Source of the DNA: Brachycybe producta
Lineage: Eukaryota > Arthropoda > Diplopoda > Playtdesmida > Andrognathidae
DNA length: 64,000 bases
Direction of reading: 5' to 3'
Assembly: GCA_036925085.1 (NCBI GenBank)
Contig: JAUPFP010000048.1
Coordinates: 62,001 to 126,000 of the forward strand
Shown here: positions 12,591 through 25,338 of the stretch, one piece after another
Position numbering within the stretch: position 1 is the first letter of the stretch
How the letters are laid out: the number at the start of each line of letters is the position of its first letter
The notes under the pieces: model-generated
What the model was told of the DNA's origin: nothing
Databases searched by the model: none
The model's input: the letters and a program-made list of their open reading frames with translations, nothing else
Position numbers and translations under genes: made by a program

Positions 12591-13754
12591 CTTCTAAAAA
12601 CTAGGCAAAAAAAATGGTCAATGACATTTTTAAAAAGCGGATTTTATTTATGCACGTTGAAGTGCAACCGTTTTTTTTTTTTGCTAATTAAAAAGTTACT
12701 ACTAGATGGCGGCATACAAATATTCGAAGTTAGGTGAAACTCGACTTGGAGTTTTTTTTTTGTCACCAAAATAAACGGAGACGCTTGTTTATTTTTTTTT
12801 TTTTCAAAGTTATTCCTTTTTAATGATTTTTAAATTCTTTTAAATATGAAAAAACGCGAAGAAACGTTCGCGTTTTTATGTTATTTCCATAGACAACAAT
12901 TTTCTAACAATTAGATTGGTTTGGACATATTAAATGCCAAAGTTTAAAATTCCAGAAACACTTCCATTCATTAGTCTTTTTTTGATGATGTCATTACAAA
13001 TAAATTTTTTTATGGTTTTTTAATAGGGATTTACTGTCTACCTAGATTTGTTAATAGAAAATAGAAAATTCAAACATAAGTTTATTTTTAAAAAATATCA
13101 TTGTGGCATTTGTTTTTGTTTTTCACTTTGCGTTGTCTTTCTAGTTTTAAATGAATCTTGAAATTCTCTCGGATGTCAATTCAAACTTGACTTAGTCGTT
13201 TTGCTGCACCCCCTCGAAATGTTATTATCGTCTTAGCTATACATTTTATTATTAAAAAATAATTTGTGATATTGCTGCTGTGTACAGTACATTCGAGTAC
13301 AGAAAAGATGCTCAGCAAAATTTTTAGTTCCTTTATAAAAAATCGAAGCTAACACTTCTAAACACATGCAAGTTTGAAAATTCCTAATCTAAAAGATTTG
13401 CATGAATATATGATAATCTTTTTAAAAGTTGCCTTGCATACAAGCACTATTTTCACATTTTATTTTTATGTAGACTTTCTCAGTGCTCATTTAATATAAG
13501 ATTTTAGTTGACAAAACTTGATGATGACACTTCTAGCCTTGAACACATAAAAGTCGTTATAATTTCAAAAAAAATTTAAAAAAGGGAGATTTCAAGTAGT
13601 TTGTTCAATTTGAGGCATAAACGCCACACGACATAATTTTCTTACACAAAAATAACAAGCGACATACTAATTAATGAATAATTAACTGTTCTAGAATTAA
13701 ATCACAGTTTGCTTTATGCATAAAGTGGAAAATGGATCTCTCTCTATTTCTTTT
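12591..13754. other. AT-rich DNA without a recognised gene
   Basis: Many homopolymer T and A runs. No recognised gene or element. Confidence 0.65.
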
Positions 13755-13771
13755 TATATATATATATTATA

Positions 13772-14727
<956 letters not shown>

Positions 14728-15458
14728 CGGTGGTTTTCAACCAGTGGCTCACTAACAAATGTGTTTGCCCAATTAGATTTAGATTTTTTTATTACCACAG
14801 TAGTATTTTCTTCAGTATATTGTACATTTATGTGTATTTATATAAATTGGGCTTTTGCAAAGAAACTTTAGTGATTATTTTTCAATGCCTATTTCTAATA
14901 TATTACGAATTGTATTTACACATTAATGAATTTACTGATTAGATTATTTACCTTTTTAACCCTTTATAATATGTATAAAAAAGCCCCAAACACACTTAAG
15001 AGCGTGTAGCTTGAATTAATGGTGGCCCATCATTGGAGAAGTAGGATAATAATAAATGACTCCTAATGAATGTTAAAATAATTCAAAGAAAAAGTCGCAA
15101 TTTTATAATGCAGACAGAATCTATTTAATTAGTTTTTAAAAAAAAAATATAGGTTTAAATAATAACTTTCGTTAAAAAAAAAAACGTTTTTTTTTTCTGC
15201 ATAAACAGGCGATTAAAACAAAGTAGTAACAGGCAAGTGCTTCTCAAAATGTGGCCCGGGTTAGTCTTCACTTGTTTCTTCACTCTATTGTTTTTTACGG
15301 CACTTTGGCCGCATTTTGAGAAGCACTTGCTTGTTACTGTATGAAAATATTTCAAAATAACATAATAATAGCTGTACTAATCATTTTATGGGACAAACTT
15401 CGAGTCACTGGTGGTGTGGCACACTAAAACATAGTGGCACATTGTTTGAGAACAACTG
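14728..15458. mobile_element. hAT-like non-autonomous element carrying a nested inverted repeat
   Basis: The left end cggtggttttcaaccagtgg and right end gtttgagaacaactg have the hAT form CAGtGgTTcTCAAcC inverted. Both are followed inwards by a related 'ggctcact / gtggcaca' block. I see no clean 8-bp duplication, so the boundaries are provisional. Confidence 0.5.
15224..15341. mobile_element. Nested 118-bp foldback with hAT-like arms
   Basis: Left arm 15224-15257 and right arm 15308-15341 pair almost perfectly: gcaagtgcttctcaaaatg against cattttgagaagcacttgc. The core gtgcttctcaaa-tgtggcc is a common hAT terminal sequence, so this is probably a second, smaller element inside the larger one. 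Confidence 0.65.
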
Positions 15459-15684
15459 GTCAAGATATATATAATGTATAGTGTGGTTGTTCACTGCTTT
15501 GTTTTTTAATAAAGAAAATTTAAATTACAAACATTAAGAAAGTTTTTTTGTAGAAAAAAATAAGCATATTCTAAAACGTGATGTTTAAATAATATTGCAT
15601 TAATGTAATAGTTTAAAGTAGATCCATCTTCTTGAGATGCTACTTGCTCTAGTATTTTTTTTTTACTTAGGTTGAGAACAACTA

Positions 15685-15872
15685 GGGCTCAGTTCCAAGA
15701 AGGGAACTTGGCACTTGAACTTTAACTTGAACTTTATGAGCAGGGCTTCAATATAGAAATAAATTGTGTGCAATGGAACTCAATACCACACGATTTTTTG
15801 TGTTGGAATCCTGTTTTAAGGATTCTAGTTGAAATTTAAAATGTTATAAGTTGTCTTCTTGAATTTGGGCCT
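15685..15872. mobile_element. MITE, best copy of the ttcaagaag/gagcaggg family
   Basis: Starts gggctcagttccaagaag and ends cttcttgaatttgggcc, terminal inverted repeats of about 18 bp with a few mismatches. Just inside are tandem acttgaactt blocks and gagcagggctt. The sequence ctag touches both ends and may be a target duplication. Related copies occur near 7925, 12430, 16960, 27745, 42555, 45050 and 53982. Confidence 0.65.
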
Positions 15873-17995
15873 AGTTTTTCTTTATTGATCGTTGGTTTAG
15901 ATTCTTAAATTTCTTGCTTATTCCTAGATGGGTATACTATACATAGCATTGTATTGTAGTTGGCTACTGTGTCCGCATTAATATTCTACATGCTTATGAA
16001 TATTTGACAGTGATGCAAATGATGTGGGGTTGGGTTTTTAGTCTTCTTTTAGAAAAATGGTCTCCAATGGATGTCTTCTATTTGGGCTGTATGCATTTAT
16101 ATGCTCTCTTCAACCAGTTGACCTTTTTAGAACCTATTTTGTAGCCTTACTTTTAAAGTATTCTACCTCGAATTTCAAAGTCAAGACCCTGAGTAATCGG
16201 TGTGGCAACGGGTGATTGGAGTATGGTACAAGAAATGCTTACAGATTAGTCGTTGTCAGGAGTCCAGCTGTCAGTAGGGGCTATATTGCAAATGAGTTTC
16301 AATTAGTCAAGGCTGTGGTTTTTACGATGTCCTCTTACGAGTAAATCCTCTTGGGCTGTACAAAAATCCTCTTTAGAAACATTTCTTGTAATCTAAATAT
16401 TAGCCGCTATTTTCCTATTCTGAAATTTTAATTGGATAATGTTCTTTGTTTCCCCCCCCCCTTTGCTTAGGCAAACACTGTTAACACGCTATGCTATTAC
16501 TTTCAGATTTGTCTTTCACTTTAAATATGTTAGGACAAATACATTTAACACAGTAAACATTTGAATTTCTAGCATTCATTACACACTTAAGTCTATTCTA
16601 GTTTTTTTTTTACTATTATTTCATTCTGTTTGTTTTATGAATGTCCACTTGAATTTTTGTAGAAAGAAAAGTTTATTTGACAGTTTGTTGAGTTAACTAG
16701 ATCGAGTCAGTTATTTTTCATGTACATTTTTAGTAGCGCTTTAAAGTTATAGTAAAACTAGAATAAAATAAGACGATGAATTTGCTAAAAGTATTTTAAT
16801 GATGCTTTTTATGAAAATGTAACAAAATGTAACAAAAAATTATTTTGAATAAAAACATGAAAATACTATTTAGCAGTCAGTAGCGATAGATAAATTTATT
16901 AAAGTTGTTTAAGAAACGTGAAGTTGCTTTTAATAAGTAAAATTTAAATTCAAGAAAATAACTAAATACATGTACTTGAGAATCATCAACACTCGAATCC
17001 TCTGACCTGGGTTTTATCCTGGTAAAACCATGTTTAAGAATATTCAATAATAAAATGGGTGAGGTTTTTAAATGTTTGAACCTCGGTTTGAAATTTTCAA
17101 TTTGAAGTTAATTGGAAAACTTAATTATTTAAAAAGTATAATTAATGATTTAAAAGGTTGCACTAAGGGCCCAGCCGATCTAATGTAAACGTCTGTCAAA
17201 AATGTAACGAATAAACACATTAATAGAAAAATTGAGTACAAGGTTATACAATAATGATATCCGTACAATAAAATGAATTCTAACCGTACAATAATTAATT
17301 ATTATTACCCCAGCACCGGAGCCAATAAGGTTACCCAGGGTTAGATTTTTTTATAGATAAAAAAATAATTCGAGGAGGAGTTGGTCCACTCTTTCTTATC
17401 AGTAATTGATGAGTTTAGCACTATAGTTTTGACTTAAAAAATCATTAAAAATCTCAGCCTTGGTGTTGTAGTAAATTTTGACTTAGATATAACTTAAACG
17501 TTAAAAGTTTCATTTGTACGAGTTTTATGAATGATTCAGTTAAAGTATGTGTATATTGGAGTTCTGAAAACATTTTTTCTGTGGCAATGTAGAAGTTAAT
17601 ACAGTGGCTCTCTACTTTATTTTTATGTTTACTCGTGAATGTACTATAAATATTTAACATATCATTTGAATGTTTCTTTAAAAATAGTAAACACAAAACA
17701 TATATCAAGAAGAGGATTTTTTTTATATTGCCGAGGGTCAATATATTAAATTGGTAGCTAGATAGATATTGGAAGCTTATGATGTAGATGTTTATTTCTT
17801 GAACCTTCTTCTCCCCCCCCCTGGAAGATTCTTGAAGATAAACATTTATGAATTTCATATTTTTAAGAGCAGGTGAAAATTTTACGATCTTAAAGGTTGG
17901 CCAAAAATATTTATTTTGAGTCTTTGTGTGTGTATCTTATAAGTAATATTCTTATGGGATTTATACAGTAGAAGTAAAACAGTTTTGCAGTTTGT
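15873..17995. other. AT-rich DNA, possible repeat copy at 16960-17100
   Basis: Positions 16960-17100 carry aattcaagaaaataac, ctcgaatcc and tgaacctcgg, similar to the ttcaagaag family. A C-run lies at 16453-16461. No gene recognised. Confidence 0.55.
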
Positions 17996-17999
17996 GGCA

Positions 18000-18720
18000 G
18001 TTTGTGGGCTACCGCAGACGACAGACAGTGGCAGACAGTTTAGTCGGTCAGAATGAACAGTAGGCGCCTATGACTTCTTACAGGACAACGCACACAACCG
18101 ACTAAATAGACGGATCGACAAAAAGATCGGACATGATCCATTTTTTCCTGCCAACCCAATTGTCGGTGGCACGTCGGCGGTGTGATAGGGATCCTGTAGT
18201 CAGCCGCGGTCGCACGCACGTACTACTAATTAACGGACAGTTTATAGTTTTTACATAGTTTACAGATGCTGGGTTAGAGATAGTTTTTGGACAATGCGGT
18301 GCGCTCGTGCGTGGTGATAACCACGCACAAGCACACCCACCGCTAAACTGACGGTCTTGGCTCTTCCGTTTTATCTGTGTCAGACATCTGACAGGACGGT
18401 TGGTCGTCTGCACTGACCTTACTACAATTTAGTCTGTCACAGATTGTCTGTCGTCTGCTATTTAGTTGTGATCCAAAAGGTTGTAAGTTTATATAGGCTT
18501 TGCCACGTCTATCGTCCGGTCACATTATGTCAGAAATTGACATCGAGTCGTTGATTGCGGCTGTTGAGAAGAGACTGCTCAATTGAGTCGGCTGTATGCG
18601 CACATTTCACATTTGCGACAAAACTATTTAGTCGTGGTGAAATCGTGGTGTATGCCCAACCCAACTAAACAGTTGAGTCGTGGCAACAATTGTCAGCATG
18701 CGCCTACCCTAAGTTAATGT
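18000..18720. mobile_element. GC-richer transposon relic, possibly PIF/Harbinger
   Basis: Base composition departs sharply from the surroundings. Inverted repeats: gcagacgacagacagtggc (18012 on) against tgtctgtcgtctgc (ending 18461), and cagtaggcgcctatgac (18058 on) against gcatgcgcctaccc (ending about 18713). Shared accgactaaatag / agtcgtgg motifs recur. A short frame at 18527-18586 looks like the start of a MADF-domain protein, a partner gene of Harbinger elements. The two inverted-repeat pairs suggest overlapping or nested insertions. Confidence 0.55.
18527..18586 (+). pseudogene. Possible MADF-domain ORF remnant, 19 codons
   Basis: Encodes MSEIDIESLIAAVEKRLLN and stops. The pattern D-[IV]-E-x-L-I-x-x-V-x-x-R at the extreme N-terminus is what MADF/Myb-SANT-like proteins encoded by PIF/Harbinger transposons show. 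The rest of the domain is missing, so a chance match is possible. Confidence 0.4.
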
Positions 18721-20084
18721 GTGCGGACAAATTTAGCTAATGTAAATTCTATAGGTCTATGCATTTTGATATTTTATGTTTTTCACTTTTAAAACTGTTT
18801 CAATCTTTTAAAACTACGAAAAGCCTAAAAATGTACTATTTTTTTTCCATCTCTGCCTGTCTCTCTGTTTTTTTTTTCTTCTTTCTTTAAAGTACTTTTG
18901 TTATTTCCAACCGGCTATTTTTATATTTATTTTATTTTTCATTGTTTTGAATGGCTGAATGTTGCTACCACTTTATGCTTTTTTACATAAATTCTCCATC
19001 TCCATAAGCTTGATAAAAGAAATTGAAGTAGTAGGGATTGGTTGGGTGGTGTTGGTTTGTGGGGGAATGTTTTTTTTTAAAAACAATGAAGTCTATGAGT
19101 TTTGGAGGTTTTTGAAGATATTTGACGACATATGTTGAATTTATGCCTTTGAATGTGTCCAGTTTCAACACCAGTTTTCATAAAGTTGTGTTCGTAAATT
19201 CAGTGTTATCTTATTTTTTTTGTATGTTGTGTTTGTAGGAGTTCTCGTTTATTTGGCCCACATTTTTGCCTGAATATTTTTTTTTCCTTTCTTCTTCTGC
19301 TTTGTGGCCCAAATGATTTTTTTCTTATTTCCATATATACAGAGAAAGAGAGAGAAACACATTTATACATATATTTTGGAGGCCCCCTACATTCCTGGCT
19401 GTTACATTCAGATCATTTCACTCCCTTTTTTTTGCTATTCTTTCTTGATTTATTAGCTAGCATTCCCTTAGCGTAGAAACTTTATTGTGCAGTAAAATAT
19501 CAACCACTGTGTGTAGTATTGCCATATATAACAACAAGCAACATACACACACACACGCGTGCGCACGCGCTTCAACTTCTTTATATAAACTCCAAATACA
19601 GAAAGAAAAATAGGTTTATCAATCTTTTTCTATATATGAGCCCCTTTTATCAGCAAGAATGCAACTAAATATTTCTTCTTGAGAAACTTTATTGCTAGTT
19701 TTTAACAGTGTTTTTTGTGCCCTTGGAGCTTAGGGTTCATTAGGATTCATTAATAGGTTTTATAGAATTAACTTAAAAATAAATGTTTAAAAAATTTTTC
19801 GAAACAATCTAAGAATATTTTCATTTTGATTGATACTTTTAAAAATTAATGTTTGATAACATTTTAAAGTGACAAAGTTAAGTTTTTCCAAAAATCATAA
19901 ATAAAGTCATAAATAGCTTGTTTTTAAAAATCATTACTTAAAAAACGCTTAGCTTCTTCTACTTTTTACTATTCGACTTTTAACTACAGTTTTAAATTTT
20001 CTTAAATTTAATACAAAAAAACAGTCGTGTAAAGCAATTACTACTGGTAAACTATAAGATTGCGCCTAAATATGCTTAAATGCG
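18721..20084. other. AT-rich DNA with a (CA)n/(CG)n alternating tract
   Basis: Positions 19543-19571 run acacacacac into cgcgtgcgcacgcgc, a perfect alternating purine-pyrimidine block. No gene recognised. Confidence 0.6.
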
Positions 20085-20225
20085 AATTGACTGGTGAGCT
20101 GAAAATGAAATGTTTAGCTGAATATTGAGTGTTTTTCAGCAAAGTGCTCAGCCAGCCTAAACTCCAACTTTTTCACCTGAAGAGTTTTATTTTCAGCTCA
20201 CTTATAAAGGTATGCCTAGTAATGG
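20085..20225. repeat. Dispersed repeat, copy 1 (relative at 34960-35215)
   Basis: ggtgagctgaaaatgaaatg and gcttcagcac-type blocks are found again, inverted or direct, at 34960-35215. Divergence is high and ends are unknown. Confidence 0.35.
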
Positions 20226-20443
20226 CATAAGACAACCATAATAAGCTAGCAATACATTTCTGCTTCAGCACATATATTTCGTCTTGAGCTTGACAACAAG
20301 AAAGTTGAGCGTGTTTAACAACTTGTCCATTGCGAGCTGTATAAATAGACAATACGAGCCACACTTATGACTCTCGAGATACAATTTTGCCGATAGTCAT
20401 ATAAAAGAAAATGCAATGCCAAATTTATTTATTTGGATAGAGA

Positions 20444-20475
20444 GGGGAAGAAGGGAGAGAGGGGGTAGGGTGGGG
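20444..20475 (+). repeat. Candidate G-quadruplex motif
   Basis: Five G-runs (gggg, ggg, ggggg, ggg, gggg) with loops of 1-5 bases fit the usual intramolecular G4 pattern on the plus strand. A (ga)n tract follows at 20598-20630. Confidence 0.6.
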
Positions 20476-20639
20476 AAACAAAAAGTTAGTCTTTGTACTA
20501 TTTTACGTCAGATTTCTATATTTCTTTCCTCTTTCTTTCTTTTCTATCTTACAGTAAGCTTTCAATGTTTTGTTTGTTTACTTCAGATATGAGTCTGAAG
20601 AGAGAGGGAGAGAGAGAGAAAGAGAGAGAAAAAAAAATT

Positions 20640-23600
20640 AAGCCTACAAAAATACATGTTTAAAAAGTTTCAATTTTTTTTAAAGATGAACTTTTGTTGT
20701 GTTAATTTGTTTTTCTTTATGGTTTGACGGTTGCCTAATAGAGCAAGGGCCCTATTTTGAAACATTTTTTTTTCCTAGAGTTTTTAGCTCTTATATATAA
20801 AGTAAAGGCCATATATGAAGCTTATGTAGGGTCATTGGGGAGTTAAAGAACATTGCTTAAAAAGTGGAACAGCATCGTTATTCGCGATCGTAAAACCCTT
20901 AAAACCCAACGGTGTTATACTCTAATTAGACATTGTTTGTCGTGGAAACGTTTGTGGGTTTTCTCTCAAGATTGTTATCTCTTAAAATGCTAATGCTTGA
21001 AAAAGACTTTTACAGCCGCCATCTTTGGCAAGATTTTCATCTGAAAATTAGTAATGCGTTTAAAGCCTGCTTATAATGTGTATATCTAACCTTCTTAGAG
21101 GTTTTAGACATGGGGAAAATGCTGCTCAGGCAACATTATTTATAGTTGCACTCTGAATACAAAAATATGATGCATGAATGAAAATATTAAACATTAAAAT
21201 ATGTACGTTATTAAAATATAATTTGTTTTGGGTTATTTTTCTCTCGAAAGGCCACTAAAACGTTGAACAGGTATAGTGTGGTTTAAAAACTAGAAGAGTA
21301 ACTAAAATGACTCCATTTCATGTTACATGACTTTTTTTTAACATTTGAAACTAACTTTAAGCAAAAACAAAATGTAAATTGAAAATTTCAACCTGCGATT
21401 AAAAAGTTTATTTCTAAAATACTTAACACTTTAACTTTTGTTTTTAGCATGTAGAATTACCAGAATTTTAGTTTATTATAATTTTTCATTTGCATATTTT
21501 GCATTGGCTACTTATAAAGATAAAAATGTTTCAATGAAGTTTTTATTTTTATATCCAACTAACCAAAATATACATTACAATCACAAGTGCAGTCTTAACA
21601 TAATTTCATATAAATTCTTAATTTGATATGAAAATAATGTTTTTTTTCTTCTAATTATTTTCTTGAAACTTGAGTGTAAAGAAATGCACAATGTTATGTT
21701 TAAAATTAAAGTATTTATTGCAGTCTAAAAAAGACTAAATTTTAAACTTTTGACCTTCTTGAGAACAGAGCATTATTAGTTAGATTAGATTGCATTCTTG
21801 CTAAAAACTCTCGTTTAATTAGACATGACCGTCCAAAGCTCATTAAAGAAATAAGCGCTAAAACTGATGCATATTTTTGTGTTTTTTTCTTCTTACAAAT
21901 GTTTTTAGACAAGCTCGTAATTATTTGGTTCTGTTTTAGGTGGAATTCAAATTGATGATGATGATGATGTCAAAACTTTGTCTGAATGACAGTCATTTAT
22001 GATTAGGAATTATCCCATCCTGTCAGATGGCTCTCGAACTGATTGCAGGTGTCCTGAGTTGAAATAAATTGAATTTTTGAGCCATTGTCAACTCACGTTT
22101 GCACGTGCTATAGACAGAATGTTAAGCGAAATTTTATTTTTTTTTTTTCAAAAACATGGTCGCGATTCTAGCCTCCACCTTATTGTCTTTAAGTTGAATT
22201 ATAACGATAATAAACGTTGAAATCTCTTCTTTAATGTTGTGGCCAGGTATTAACGGCGGGTTTTTTGTTGTTCCAATATTTAAAGGGTTTTTTATTTTAT
22301 ACAATTTTGAATTATGCTAATTTGCTTGACCACATGTTAAAGACCTTTAACTTCAAAAAGGTCCATTCAAAGGTATTCCTCAATATGTTCTACAGGCATT
22401 CAGGTAAATTCATGACGTTTCGAATTGCCGTTTAGTTGTTACAACCATTTGGGCAACTTTTGAACCACAAAATTGACAGTGTCTCATTGCATATGAAACT
22501 CTGGATTACTTTGGCTCTTAATGAATAAAAAAGGTACAGTTTGAAACTGTAGTTAAAAACAAAATTATTTTCATTCGCAACTGGCATATGCAATTTTTTT
22601 TTTTCACTCTTCTAGTTTCAAATAAATCCTGCACCACGTCACCAAAAATGTCTTGTAAAAAATTGTTTTTTATTATTAGTTTAGTATGAATTTTTTTGTT
22701 GGTGTTGATGACCAGTTTACATTTACTGAAATTAAATATTTAAGTATTTTTGTGTTGTTGTCATGCAGAATCCCCTGTATCTTATCCATTTGTCGTTTGC
22801 ATATAGCTTGTTTTATTAACTTTTATATATGATGAACAGAGGAAAAAGAAAATTATTTTCATAGTAATGGAGGGGGAGGATGAAATGCAAGGGGTGGAGG
22901 GGAGAAACGGCGATAATCCTCAATCCAATTCAGGAGTTATTTAAAAAGTTGATTGAATTTGAGCTAGTTTATTTTTTTTTTCATCTTCTCTGGCGACTGA
23001 TAATTGCCATTTGTGCCTTTGAATCTTTTTCTTATAGTATGGTGTGTGTGTGTGTGTTGTGTCTTTGCTATGGGAAAGAAAACACCAGCATTGTTTTTTT
23101 TTTCTTCTTCTTCTTCAAAATCCTTCTCTTAATGCTTTAGCTATTTTGTGTGTGTGTGTGTTTTCGTCGTTGCTTCGTTTCAAATTACCCGTTAATGCAA
23201 TTCATTGTCATTTTGTCTAGGTTTCTATGTAAACGCATACTTTATGCAAAAACATTAAAGCTCTTTGAAAGAATAGAGCGAGAGAAAGAAAGAAAGCAAA
23301 ATCACGTTTGAATCAGTCAGCCCCTTAAGTGTAGCAATCACTGCAAGCAGTTGTGCAATGCTATTTTATATTGTATATAACCAGGGGCAATAGTCTATGT
23401 TTGTACTCTTGTATGCACTCGTCTCGAATGAAACAACAGAAATACCATTTTCAGTTTTTTATAGCTGCTTTTTTGTCTTCTTCTTTTTTTTTTTCTTCTT
23501 CTTTCGTTTGAATTACAGATTTTCAAGTAATTTTATAGTTTCTTTGCGCGTCAGTAATTTTTCTGGATGCATGAAATTTTTTTCTTGTTGATAGCAAGAA

Positions 23601-25292
23601 TTTAATTCAAATGTTTTTGTGTTGTGTGCAATTTAGTTAAGTTTTTTTTCTTCTTTCTTCTATCTTCTAAAGGATTTTTTATGTTTCTTTTTTTATCATC
23701 ATTCTCGATATTGGCGTTTTCTTATATATGCTTGTAAACTGAATTCTTGACATAGTTTTGCACTGTTGTAAACTAGAATGTGCAGCATTCCATTTCATGA
23801 GAAGAAGAAAAAGTTAAAAAAAAAACGACTATCTTCATTACAATTTTTTTTTGTTTCTCAAGAGTAATTCGAACCTGTACTTTTTATTTCACAATTTCAG
23901 AAATTATAGTGTAAAAAATACCCATTTATTCTTTTACATTTCAAACATAAAAGCATCTTTGTTGATGTTTATCTTTTCAGATGCTTGTAATTGACTAATG
24001 CAGAGAGAAAAAATGTGATGGCTCTCTTTTTTTTAAATTTAATTCTAGTCTGCAAAAAATAAGATACGTATTATTATAGTTAATGCAAGTTAAAGTAATT
24101 TACATAAATTGTGTTCAAGAAAAGTGGACTCAGTTGCTTTAGGAATCAACAAACTATCAAAACAACAATGAAGAAATGTAATTACGTTTTGCAATAGTCA
24201 ATTTTATGATACGATATTGAACCCTTCAATTTCATTCATTACTATAATCATTAAAGTAGCCAATAGCAACTTATACGATATGCAGTAATGGTACAAAAAA
24301 ATGTAAATAAATGCCTCTAGTGAAATTTTATTTTAAATAATGCAAGGCTATTAATTGTATCTTTGCATATTTTTTGCGACTTTTGTTTCTACATTTAACA
24401 ATGATAATATTTCATCGTGTATTACACCCATTACATTTTCTATCTTTCTTCTGTTATTTCTTACTTGTATATGACATAATTATCTTATTTTTATAAAGAA
24501 GAAATAGAAAATTTTATAAAGCTTTAGATTTTATTTATAGCTTTTATCATTTTTTGTATGAAAATGAAATAAAAACGTATTCATTTATGTTTAGTCTTTT
24601 TTTAATTAATACCTTTTTAGATGAAGAAAAAAAAATTGGCATTAGGGTATTAAGAATTCTTTATTATTGATCCTGTTGTTAAGCAAAATTGGATTAAATA
24701 TTCCCTGCTGTGTATGGGAATATATTTGACTTAACATTAAGCTGCCTATTATTAATAGCTAACGTTTTTATTCATATCTTATCTTAGTTAGGAAGGTGAC
24801 TTACTTCTAATGCCAGATGTCGACTAAATAGGCCTACAATTAATATTATTTACCTGATGACTAAAAATATAATAATGTTTATTGTTTAGTGTGTGCATAA
24901 ACAGTAGGTCGTTTTGCTAAGATATGAAAACGTCTGCAGGTGTCATTAATTGTCTTAAGTTGCCAATTAAAGTTCTCATTTAAGAAATAGGATATGATAA
25001 TATGCAATTTTGTTATTCATAAGTTATATTGAGAGAGAGAGAGAGGAATAAATAATTTTATGTTTTAAATAAGTAATTTTTATTCGTTTATTGCATTCTA
25101 CAAACGTATATTATACATATAAGTATTATATAGTTCATTAACTGTCTGATAATTAAAAATTTCGTTTGTTTTTGTTTATTACATATTTCCTTATTGTTGG
25201 AATTTTTTTTTTTGCGTAATTTGAAAAAAAAAATTGTTTCCCATTCAAATTAATTTGTCATCAATCCAAGACAAGATAAATGCATTTCATAT

Positions 25293-25338
<46 letters not shown>

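Noticed and set aside
18102-18413. 103-codon minus-strand frame in the GC-rich block
   Set aside because: Open because of base composition; no domain, and it crosses transposon inverted repeats.
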